Origin: DASVCS01 sp036381495
GTDB lineage: Bacteria; Gemmatimonadota; Gemmatimonadetes; Longimicrobiales; RSA9
NCBI GenBank assembly: GCA_036381495.1
Contig: DASVCS010000111.1
Span: 1-31,165, forward strand
Direction: 5' to 3'
Length of the DNA stretch: 31,165 nucleotides
Shown: positions 16,501 through 22,043 of the stretch, in pieces
Numbering within the stretch: position 1 is the stretch's first letter
Layout of the letters: every line of letters begins with the position of its first letter
Position numbers and translations under genes: made by a program
Notes under the pieces: model-generated
What the model was told of the DNA's origin: nothing
Seen by the model: only the letters and a program-made list of their open reading frames with translations
Databases searched by the model: none

Positions 16501-17296
16501 TTCCCAGATCGCGTACGCGCCCGTCGAGGGCGCGGGGCTGCTGAGCGAGAGCCTCGCGTGGTACGCGGCCATGGGCGCCGTCGAGGAGACCCTGGGCCGC
16601 GACCACCTGCGAGTGCTCCGCGGCAGGATGAGCAACCTCGGCGAGGCCGGTTTCATCGCGCGCAAACGCGGTACGCCACCGCTGCTCCGGGCCCGCGGCT
16701 GGTTCATGAACTACCGCAAGGGCCCGTTCGCGATGTACGCGCTCAGCGAGTACATCGGTGAGGAGCGGGTGAACGGGGCGCTCCGTCGGCTGATCGAGGC
16801 GCACCGTTCGGGGGAGCCGCCCCGGCCGACCACCCTCGACCTCTACCGCGAGCTCCAGGCGGTCACACCGGATTCGCTCCGGACACTGCTACACGACCTC
16901 TTCGAGGTGAACGCCTGGTGGGAGCTCGAGACGGAGCGCGCGACCGCGACGCCGATCGACGCGGGCGCCTGGCGGGTGACACTGGATGTGCGGGCGCGGA
17001 AGGTCGTCGTCGACACCACCGGCGTAGCGACCGAGATGCCGATGGACGATCCGATCGAGATCGGTGTCTATGCGCCCGGCGGGGAGGGCGCGGCCACGGG
17101 CGCGCCGCTCTACCTGGGGACGCACCGGATCCGCTCCGGCACGCAGACGATCACCGTGACCGTTCCGCGCGAGCCCGCCCGCGCCGGCATCGACCCCCGC
17201 CACCTGCTGATCGAGCTGGAGACGGGCGACAACGGCAGGAGCGTAGAGATCGAGTCGCCCCCCTCGATCCGCGGCGCCAACGGATCGAGGCCATGA
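13562..17296 (+). CDS. ABC-2 permease fused to M1 family aminopeptidase-like domain
   Basis: This is a 1244-residue membrane protein with the start at 13562 in an ATGA overlap with the ATPase gene. Residues 1-275 form a first permease half with about six membrane segments (NAPWVIAQVTVVATLIWLLV, FVLNALILLAVPAGILLAM, ASHFGGVLLFFAAVALAPM). After a Pro/Ala/Gly linker a second half (about 325-640) has more (ALVFIGLLVLFVAGLG, LLFLVIPLLVVIYAGELVW, FLGLGLVLVAWLAVLMAAAV, AVALIMALGGFIFYNTNVLN). The rest is extracytoplasmic and peptidase-like: a beta-rich domain, then VAHEVSHQWWGSQ with zinc ligands His972 and His976, catalytic Glu973, and Glu996 in LLSESLAWY as third ligand. The spacing is HExxH-X19-E, one more than in classic M1 enzymes, and the GAMEN motif is replaced by HGMGMHAEATTI. 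Such fusions are known in Gemmatimonadota and Bacteroidota; the substrate is unknown. Confidence 0.88.
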   Translation: MKLREIFRFELLYQLRRVPTWLYFTAMVLVPLAHVRGTYIDEARIGGFFLNAPWVIAQVTVVATLIWLLVAPAVAGTAAARDVRTRMDPLTYTAPIRKVDYLGGRFLAAFVLNALILLAVPAGILLAMTTAGIEPEFLGPFRPAAYLGAYAFIVLPNAFIGTAIQFSLAALSRRSMASHFGGVLLFFAAVALAPMVVDGLGLRELKSLLDPVAIGAIDDFTAAHPLAERNTLLIGLEGALLWNRLLWVGIALVGLAVAHARFRFTHLAGTGWWRRITRRRDAHDPARVTTGPAPAASTAGGGTAALGTIVGPISPPKVVPAFGLATHARQTAAIAWASFRTIVARPGALVFIGLLVLFVAGLGPAAMGNTTPMSIPVVPRTEYVIDMFLASSLTNVQERFEAPPLNLLFLVIPLLVVIYAGELVWRDRDAELSEVVDAAPVPDWASFMGRFLGLGLVLVAWLAVLMAAAVVAQARMGYTDFELGLYARILFGLRLPEYLLLAMVALVVHVIVDQRHVGHLVSLVALFCIIAAPVFGIEHDLFIYGAAPAWSYTEMSGFGASLAPWSWFTLYWAAWALLLAVVARLLWVRGRERGLGMRLRTARRRFTGATAGTAAAAVALIMALGGFIFYNTNVLNDFHSTRDLAERRAEYERRYGRYEDVAQPRVAGARLHVEIYPDRRAFEIRGTYVLVNRAGAPIDSIHVATPLGAVTGPLEFDRPGRAVVVDERLGHRIYALDSPLEPGDSLRLGFDVAFEARGFREAGGGGPVAANGTYFTSQEWLPAIGYQPGRELSSASDRRDLGLDPRPPIPPLDDVRARMTPADRIAFDAVVGTAMDQVAVAPGALRGTWTEAGRRYFHYSSDAPIGSQYAFFSADYAVHEGRWNDVVIRIFHHPAHTANLDRMLRGARAALEYNSQRFGPYPYGQLNLVEHPGHGMGMHAEATTIDYQEGFNLLDPGADPGGLDMPFAVVAHEVSHQWWGSQIAYAPVEGAGLLSESLAWYAAMGAVEETLGRDHLRVLRGRMSNLGEAGFIARKRGTPPLLRARGWFMNYRKGPFAMYALSEYIGEERVNGALRRLIEAHRSGEPPRPTTLDLYRELQAVTPDSLRTLLHDLFEVNAWWELETERATATPIDAGAWRVTLDVRARKVVVDTTGVATEMPMDDPIEIGVYAPGGEGAATGAPLYLGTHRIRSGTQTITVTVPREPARAGIDPRHLLIELETGDNGRSVEIESPPSIRGANGSRP

Positions 17297-17658
17297 AGCT
17301 CCGAGAGGTCTTCCGCTTCGAGCTCGCCTACCAGGTACGCCGGGTCTGCGCTACTTCCGCTATATCACCGATGCCCCCCATCGGGAACGAGTACGCGATC
17401 TTCTCCGCGGACTACGCGGTGCACGAAGGGCGGTGGAACGGCCTACCGGCAGATTCGGGGCAGGGCGTCGCGATCCGGATCTACCATCCCCCGGGGCACA
17501 GCGCGAGCCTCGAGCGCATGCTCCGAAGCGTACGGGCTTCGCTCGACCTGCTCGACCGGGAGGAGCGCGAGGATGACGACAACATCGACGGAATGGGGAT
17601 CGGAGGCCGACGGCGCCCTCCTCACCCGGATCGCCCACGCCGCGAGCGCAATCGATAG
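17293..17658 (+). pseudogene. Collapsed tandem copy of the permease/M1 gene
   Basis: The segment starts with MKLREVFRFELAYQVRRV, which parallels MKLREIFRFELLYQLRRV at the start of the preceding gene, in the same ATGA overlap. It then jumps to a piece equivalent to about residues 850-915 of that protein: IGNEYAIFSADYAVHEGRW, IRIYHPPGHSASLERMLRS, VRASLDLL. About 835 codons are missing between. The joining piece carries a frameshift: RYFRYITDAP lies one frame away from IGNEYAIF and would be restored if the six-C run at about 17371 had five Cs. Downstream the homology ends, and the 121-aa frame finishes in an Arg/Pro-rich tail. In another frame an ATG at 17572 opens a 31-codon frame of unknown meaning. 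The remnant has no zinc-site residues and only part of one permease helix, so it is non-functional. Confidence 0.85.
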
Positions 17659-17718
17659 GAGCGTGTGATGTCGTATGACTCGTCCACTGCTGAGAGACCA
17701 GGCGCTCCGGGATGATCC

Positions 17719-18438
17719 ATGCGGCCCTTCCTCGTCTGCATCCACGACGCCACTCCGGCCTATGCCCGCGAGACCCGGGCGATGCTCCGGGACCTCGCGC
17801 CCCTCGTAGGGCGTCGCCTCTCCTTCGGGGTGGTCCCCGACTGGCACGGTGAGTGGCCGCTGGCGGCGCATCCCGACTACTGCCGGCTGGTCCGGGAGAG
17901 TGCCGAGGAGCTCCTCCTCCACGGCTACTTCCATCAACGTCGGCGGGGCCGGGGACCGATCACGTTGCTCGCCGAGGGCTGCGATGAGATGAACGGCCTG
18001 AATCCCGACGAAACCCGGTGCACCCTCGCGCGCGGACAGCGTGTCTTCACCGAGGCCTTCGGGGCACCGGCGCGAGGCTTCATCGCACCGGGTTGGCGAC
18101 CCGGGCACGTGCGCCCGAGGAAGGGGAATACCGTGGGGCTGGAGCACGTGCTGGGCTTCTTCTCCCTCGAGTCGCGGGCGGGCCGAAGCGTTCCACTGGC
18201 GACCTCGAGTTGGGACTGTAGCCGCTGGCGCTGGACCGGGCACGTCGGCGATGGGATCGGGCGGCTGCTTCGGTCCCTGGGTCGTCGAGTCCCGGTCCTG
18301 GCGATTCACCCCAGGGATCCGGCGCGGGGTTTCTGGCCGAAGATCCTCCGGCTCACCCGGGAGCTCCTCGAGAGCGGGTACGAACCGAGCACACCGGCGG
18401 GATTGCTCGAGGCGAGCGATGTTGAAGTCCATCCTTGA
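17719..18438 (+). CDS. Polysaccharide deacetylase-like protein (DUF2334 type)
   Basis: This is a 239-residue protein and the first gene of a five-gene cluster. It shows the metal-dependent carbohydrate esterase pattern of the DUF2334 branch: MRPFLVCIHDATPAYARETR (His9-Asp10 near the N-terminus), FGVVPDWHGEWPL, ESAEELLLHGYFHQRRRGRG (the HGYxH metal-binding motif), GFIAPGWRP and VLAIHPRDP near the C-terminus. Enzymes of this fold remove N-acyl groups from amino sugars on polysaccharides or lipid-linked sugars. No signal peptide is present, so it would act in the cytoplasm. That fits a role on a lipid-linked precursor (inference from context) better than one on the mature wall. The methyltransferase start overlaps its end by 20 nt. 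The ribosome site (GGGATGATCC) is weak; upstream are only the remnants of the permease/M1 copy. Confidence 0.8.
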   Translation: MRPFLVCIHDATPAYARETRAMLRDLAPLVGRRLSFGVVPDWHGEWPLAAHPDYCRLVRESAEELLLHGYFHQRRRGRGPITLLAEGCDEMNGLNPDETRCTLARGQRVFTEAFGAPARGFIAPGWRPGHVRPRKGNTVGLEHVLGFFSLESRAGRSVPLATSSWDCSRWRWTGHVGDGIGRLLRSLGRRVPVLAIHPRDPARGFWPKILRLTRELLESGYEPSTPAGLLEASDVEVHP

Positions 18439-19036
18439 TGCCGTCATGGAACGGCGGGCCCGCCGGCTGATCGAGCTGGTGGGCGCGTGGCTGCCCTCCG
18501 AGGGGCCCGTGCTCGACCTCGGCTCGGGGACCGGACACCTCGCCGCCCGGCTGGAGCGCGAGCTGGGACTCGAGGTGGTCGCCGCCGACGTGAGCGACCT
18601 GCACATCGTGGGACGACCGCCGGTCCTGATCGCCGACGGCGTCCTCCCGTTCGAGAAGGGCACGTTCTCTGCCGCGCTGCTCGTCTTCATGCTGGCCTAT
18701 CCGAGCGACCCGGCCGGCGTCCTGGCGGAGGCGGCGCGCGTGACTCGCGGACCCATCATCGTGGTGCAGACGCTCTACTCGGGTCGCGTCGGCTACGCGT
18801 GGCATCGCATGCGGGAGTTCCTCTGGACGATCGTGGCGTTCCACGCTTCGAAATTCCTGGGCTACGTCCCTCCGGAGGCGGAGTTCACCATGCAGACCCG
18901 GCGCTTCTATACCGCCCCGGAGCTTCGACGAGAACTGGCGGCCGCCGGGCTGCGGATCCGGTCGCGGCGGGAGCGGCCGGCGTTGCCCGGCCGCGCCCTG
19001 GTAGTCGCCGGGTGGGTCCTGGAGCGCGATGACTGA
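18419..19036 (+). CDS. Class I SAM-dependent methyltransferase
   Basis: This is a 205-residue protein from the ATG at 18419 (MLKSILDAVMERRARRLIEL), which overlaps the deacetylase gene by 20 nt. A longer open frame to 18041 is a shadow of that gene. Motif I for S-adenosylmethionine binding is VLDLGSGTGHLAARLE at about residues 32-47, the acidic residue after strand 2 is in VVAADVSDLH, and the post-motif ADGVLPFEKGTFSAALLVFM is typical of Methyltransf_11-like proteins. After it come VTRGPIIVVQTLYSGRVGYA and a C-terminal YTAPELRRELAAAGLRIRSR helix-strand pair. Substrate unknown; the neighbouring sugar-modifying genes suggest a glycan or lipid-linked intermediate. The last 8 nt overlap the glycosyltransferase gene. 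Confidence 0.85.
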   Translation: MLKSILDAVMERRARRLIELVGAWLPSEGPVLDLGSGTGHLAARLERELGLEVVAADVSDLHIVGRPPVLIADGVLPFEKGTFSAALLVFMLAYPSDPAGVLAEAARVTRGPIIVVQTLYSGRVGYAWHRMREFLWTIVAFHASKFLGYVPPEAEFTMQTRRFYTAPELRRELAAAGLRIRSRRERPALPGRALVVAGWVLERDD

Positions 19037-19835
19037 GCGTCGTCTGTCCTTCGTGATCCCAGCGCGAAACGAGGAGGCGCTGATCGGGGAGGTCCTGGAA
19101 GCCATCCTTGCGAGTGTGGCCCGGGCTTCCGGCATCTCCCGGGACGATCTCTGGCTCCCGGACACTCCCTTCGAGGTCATCGTCGTAGACGACGGGAGCG
19201 AGGACGCCACCGCGGCCATCGTGGGCGCCTTCGTCGACGACGTCGGCGTGCGACTCGTCCCTTGCACCGGCCGGACCTGCGGCGCGGCGCGCAACGCCGG
19301 AGCCGCCGCCAGCTCCGGGCGCGTGCTCGCCTTCGTCGACGCGGACACGATCATTCCGGAGACGGCCGCGGGTCGCATCCTGGCGCTCCACGAGCGCGGC
19401 GGCAGGTGCCTGGTCCTCTATCGACTCATCTCCCGGGAGCCCGGGATCCGGGCCTGGCTCTGGTGGACCTTCTGGGGGCTGGCGCGACACCTCCCCCTGG
19501 CGAGGGCCAAGTCGATGCCGGCGTTCATGAGCTGTGACCGGGCGCACTTCGAACGGTACGGCCCGTTCGAGGAGTCCTGGCTGATCGCCGAAGAATGGCC
19601 CCTGACCGGGGCGGCCTGGCGGTACCACCGTGACCGCTTCCTCTATGACCGGAGCCTCACCGCGCGCACGTCCAGCCGGCGAATGGAACTCCAGCCGTTC
19701 GGTTACCTTCGAACGTTCCTGAAGTGGGTCTCGGTCGTCTTCTTCCCCCGGGCACGCACGTCGCTCACCGATCGGATCCGCCACGAGGTCCGCCGCGTCC
19801 CGCCGACGGATGTTTCGGATCGTGCGAGTGCGTAG
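19029..19835 (+). CDS. Family 2 glycosyltransferase
   Basis: This is a 268-residue GT-A fold enzyme. The start at 19029 gives MTERRLSFVIPARNEEALIG and overlaps the methyltransferase stop by 8 nt. Nucleotide-sugar binding motifs are FEVIVVDDGSEDATAAIV and, after CGAARNAGAAASSGRVLAFV, the metal-binding DADT. The acceptor region contains MPAFMSCDRAHFERYGPFEE followed by SWLIAEEWPLTGAAW, an acidic motif typical of the catalytic base region. An aromatic amphipathic stretch (IRAWLWWTFWGLARHLPL) and the hydrophobic YLRTFLKWVSVVFFPRA could sit at the membrane surface, but it lacks the two C-terminal membrane helices of ArnC/DPM1-type enzymes. It probably transfers a sugar to a lipid or membrane-associated acceptor; donor and acceptor are not readable from sequence. 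Confidence 0.88.
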   Translation: MTERRLSFVIPARNEEALIGEVLEAILASVARASGISRDDLWLPDTPFEVIVVDDGSEDATAAIVGAFVDDVGVRLVPCTGRTCGAARNAGAAASSGRVLAFVDADTIIPETAAGRILALHERGGRCLVLYRLISREPGIRAWLWWTFWGLARHLPLARAKSMPAFMSCDRAHFERYGPFEESWLIAEEWPLTGAAWRYHRDRFLYDRSLTARTSSRRMELQPFGYLRTFLKWVSVVFFPRARTSLTDRIRHEVRRVPPTDVSDRASA

Positions 19836-19850
19836 AGAGGTAGGCGATCG

Positions 19851-20213
19851 ATGCTACAAGCCAAGATGATGGCCCTGCTCCTGGGCGCCGTGGCGTTCTC
19901 GGCGGTCGGACAGCTCCTGTTGAAGGCCGGTGCCCGGCGCCTGGCCGGACTCGGTCGGCTCGAGTTCCTGCTGGCCGCGGGACGGGACGTGCACGTCCTG
20001 TCGGGACTCATGGCCTGGATCGCTTCGACGATCTGCTGGCTCTACGTGCTTCGGGTCGCGCCGCTGTCGAGGGCGTACGGGCTGACCAGCCTCACCTTCG
20101 TGGTCATCCCGCTGGCGAGCGTCCATCTCTTCGGCGAACCGTTTCGCCGTGTCCATGGCGTCGGCACGGTTCTGATCTTCATCGGGATCGCTTGTCTGCT
20201 CTCCGGGGACTGA
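19851..20213 (+). CDS. Small EamA/SMR-type transporter, ArnE-like
   Basis: This is a 120-residue protein with four membrane segments: MMALLLGAVAFSAVGQLLLK, a segment near LSGLMAWIASTICWLYVL, APLSRAYGLTSLTFVVIPLA and GVGTVLIFIGIACLLSGD. The GQLLLKAGA motif in helix 1 and the AYGLTSLTFVVIPLASVHLF segment are shared with the short EamA/SMR proteins that include ArnE/ArnF, subunits that flip undecaprenyl-phosphate-linked aminoarabinose. Single-domain members work as dimers. In this cluster, next to a glycosyltransferase and a deacetylase, flipping a lipid-linked sugar is the most economical guess, though multidrug-type export cannot be ruled out. The start is ATG at 19851 after GAGAGGTAGGCG. The next gene overlaps its end by 22 nt. 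Confidence 0.8.
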   Translation: MLQAKMMALLLGAVAFSAVGQLLLKAGARRLAGLGRLEFLLAAGRDVHVLSGLMAWIASTICWLYVLRVAPLSRAYGLTSLTFVVIPLASVHLFGEPFRRVHGVGTVLIFIGIACLLSGD

Positions 20214-20983
20214 AGGGGCTCGCGGAGCGGGCCTACTTTCGGCTGTGCCTGGCTCTGGGACGGCTGCTCCGGTCCGCGAGGTACTCGAGAGCCCTGATCG
20301 TCCGCCGGGATGGCGAGCTCCAGGTCCGGAAGCACCGCGTCTTCTACGCGCCGCTCCTGGTCCGGATGGGTGGGCCGCTGGTCAGGATCCTCGATACCGG
20401 CGTGCGGGTCCTCCCCCAGCGGGCCTGGGAGGAGCGGGAGCGCCGGATCTACCGGCGCCTGTACGGTAGGTCGATCCGGATCGCCGCCGGCGGGACGCTC
20501 GTCCTGCCTTGCCTGGCCGGAAAGACGCTGGCGGCGTTGCTCGAAGACCCGGAGCTGGACGAGTCGCTCCGGCAACGGGCCATCGAACGGGCGGTCATCG
20601 CCCTCGCCGCGCTCCATCGTCTGGGATTCACCCACGGCGACGCCATGGCCGAGAACGTGCTGGTCGACCTCGACGCACGCGCCGCCCACTGGATCGATTT
20701 CGAGACCGTTCACGATCCGACCCGGCCGCTGGCCTGGCGACGCGCCGACGACCTGCGGGCGCTGCTCGCCACCTGCCTGGTCCGAACCGCCCCCGGGGAG
20801 CGCGCCGAGACGCTCCGGCGCATCCTGGATGTCTACGCAGATGACGAGGTCACCCGCGCTCTGACCGCGAGCTTCGCCTCCGTGTGGCGGCGGCCGCTCG
20901 CCTTCCACCTCGGCCAGGCGCCGTTGTCCTTCCAGGCTTTCCGGGAGATCGGCCGCCTGCTGAGGGCGCGCATCGGCGAATAG
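20192..20983 (+). CDS. LPS-kinase-like (Kdo/RIO/InaA-type) protein
   Basis: This is about 263 residues, assuming a TTG start at 20192 inside the transporter gene; no ATG is available before residue 59. Kinase-like motifs are visible. ELQVRKHRVF may hold the ATP-binding Lys, and WEERERRIYRRLYG looks like the helix-C region. ALHRLGFTHGDAMAENVLVD is the catalytic loop (H-G-D-x4-N), and HWIDFETVHDPT carries DFE in place of DFG. HGDxxxxN plus DFE is typical of bacterial lipopolysaccharide core kinases and InaA-like proteins. The second half (RRADDLRALLATCL, RILDVYADDEVTRAL) is helical, and a hydrophobic N-terminus (AYFRLCLALGRLL) may touch the membrane. Phosphorylation of a sugar or lipid made by the cluster is inferred. 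A short hairpin (20984-21001) follows the stop. Confidence 0.72.
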   Translation: MSALRGLKGLAERAYFRLCLALGRLLRSARYSRALIVRRDGELQVRKHRVFYAPLLVRMGGPLVRILDTGVRVLPQRAWEERERRIYRRLYGRSIRIAAGGTLVLPCLAGKTLAALLEDPELDESLRQRAIERAVIALAALHRLGFTHGDAMAENVLVDLDARAAHWIDFETVHDPTRPLAWRRADDLRALLATCLVRTAPGERAETLRRILDVYADDEVTRALTASFASVWRRPLAFHLGQAPLSFQAFREIGRLLRARIGE

Positions 20984-21001
20984 CGTGGCGGCGAAGCCAC
21001 G
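20984..21001. terminator. Short hairpin between convergent genes
   Basis: CGTGGC (20984-20989) and GCCACG (20996-21001) pair perfectly around a 6-nt loop. It lies between the stop of the kinase gene and the stop of the convergent vapC gene. There is no T-tract on either side, so a classical intrinsic terminator is not proven. Confidence 0.3.
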
Positions 21002-21017
21002 GCACACTCGGGAGATG

Positions 21018-21398
21018 CTACCCGAACGCCGCGGCGAACGAACGATCGAAGGTCTTCACGCGGTTCACCCCGCGGCGCGTACAGCAGGCGAGGTGCAACA
21101 GGTCCCGCGCATTCAGCCCCGCATGCTTCTCGATCAACGTCCGCGCCAACTCCACGTCATCGGGCTCGAGAGGCCAGATCGCTCCCAACCGCCCGTGCGC
21201 GAGCTCGAGCGCCGCATCCAGAGTCGCCAGCCTGTTCACCGGCAGGTATGCGTGCAACAATTCCTGGAGAACTTCCGACGAACTGACCAGCACCTCTCCA
21301 GACTCCACGTGCTCCAGGAAAAAAGCCCGCGCTTCCTCTCGGAGGGGATGCTCGCGTCCCACCGCGTACATGAAGACGTTCGTGTCGACGAAGATCAC
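21018..21398 (-). CDS. PIN-domain toxin (VapC-like ribonuclease)
   Basis: This is a 126-residue protein with a GTG start at 21398, where GTGA overlaps the antitoxin stop. The longer frame with an upstream ATG lies inside the antitoxin gene and is not used. The four acidic residues of the PIN active site are visible: Asp5 in MIFVDTNVFMY, Glu42 in VLVSSSEVLQELL, Asp99 in GLNARDLLHLA and Asp118 in VKTFDRSF. Such proteins are Mg-dependent RNases that cleave tRNA or rRNA and are held inactive by the cognate antitoxin. Length and order (antitoxin first, 4-nt overlap) are those of ordinary VapBC modules. Confidence 0.88.
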   Translation of the reverse strand: MIFVDTNVFMYAVGREHPLREEARAFFLEHVESGEVLVSSSEVLQELLHAYLPVNRLATLDAALELAHGRLGAIWPLEPDDVELARTLIEKHAGLNARDLLHLACCTRRGVNRVKTFDRSFAAAFG

Positions 21399-21670
21399 GT
21401 CGCCGTGTCCCCCGTACGGATCGATCGCTCGATGATCTCGCGGTGCACGTCCCAATCGGGCTCCCGCCCATGTTCTCGAGCATCGCATTCCTCGAAGAAG
21501 GCGCGGAGGTCGGCCGCCGATTCGAGTCTACGCGCGGCCGACGATGCCTTGAGCTTTTCCTCCGCCGCCTCCCGCAGCCATTCGCTGAGCGATTTCCCCG
21601 CGCGCGCGGCACTCGCCCGAAACCGCTCCTTCTCCTCCCGCCCGACCACCATGTGAATACGCTCGACCAC
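21395..21670 (-). CDS. Ribbon-helix-helix-type antitoxin (VapB-like)
   Basis: This is a 91-residue protein, GTG start at 21670 (GGGGGCGATC upstream); ATG at 21652 is an alternative. The N-terminal half (RIHMVVGREEKERFRASAAR, AGKSLSEWLREAAEEKL) fits a ribbon-helix-helix DNA-binding domain, with a beta strand then two helices. The acidic C-terminal half (LRAFFEECDAREHGREPDWD) would bind and block the PIN toxin encoded immediately downstream. Autoregulation by the antitoxin or complex is the usual arrangement. Upstream, TACACA occurs twice flanking an ATGCGCAT palindrome (21701-21708), which could be the operator. Confidence 0.8.
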   Translation of the reverse strand: MVERIHMVVGREEKERFRASAARAGKSLSEWLREAAEEKLKASSAARRLESAADLRAFFEECDAREHGREPDWDVHREIIERSIRTGDTAT

Positions 21671-22043
21671 GATCGCCCCCGTTGCTCATACACAATCGAT
21701 ATGCGCATTCTACACATCCTTGCACATAAGGTTCGCGCGGGGGCGGCGTCATCCCCATCGCGCCGGCTCACAGTCCATCTCGCTCGGCGGAGCGGGATCC
21801 TCACCTCGCTGGTTTCCGTCTTAGGTGCCAACGGATTCGAACTCGCCAGCCCGGTTCGCGCGCCGTCCTCAGGGCTCGCCCGCGCCGTACGACGATCGGA
21901 TTCGATACCGTCCATCCTCTGCAAGGGAGACGTTGGCGATTGTGGAGATGGCGGAGACTGTCTTCGACCTCCCTTGATGTGGTCGACAAACGAGACGAAC
22001 GTTGCTCCTCCTCGCGGGGCGCTGCAATGGAGATTTCGGGCGT
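21671..22043. other. Intergenic region between the toxin-antitoxin pair and the ADOP permease
   Basis: This is about 370 nt. The side near the antitoxin is AT-richer, with the direct repeat TACACA...TACACA and the palindrome ATGCGCAT (21701-21708), a plausible antitoxin operator. Near 21830 the minus strand reads GAGTTCGAATCCGTTGGCAC, which resembles the T-loop and 3' end of a tRNA, but the flanking bases do not pair and no tRNA body is present. Nothing else recognisable was found. Confidence 0.5.

Noticed and set aside
17572..17715. Two tiny open frames before the deacetylase gene (31 and 15 codons)
   Set aside because: Neither has a recognisable product; they lie in the decayed tail of the permease/M1 copy and are probably chance frames.
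21826..21850. tRNA-like 3' end on the minus strand (GAGTTCGAATCCGTTGGCAC)
   Set aside because: The putative T-stem does not pair and no acceptor 5' strand, D-arm or anticodon arm is present nearby.
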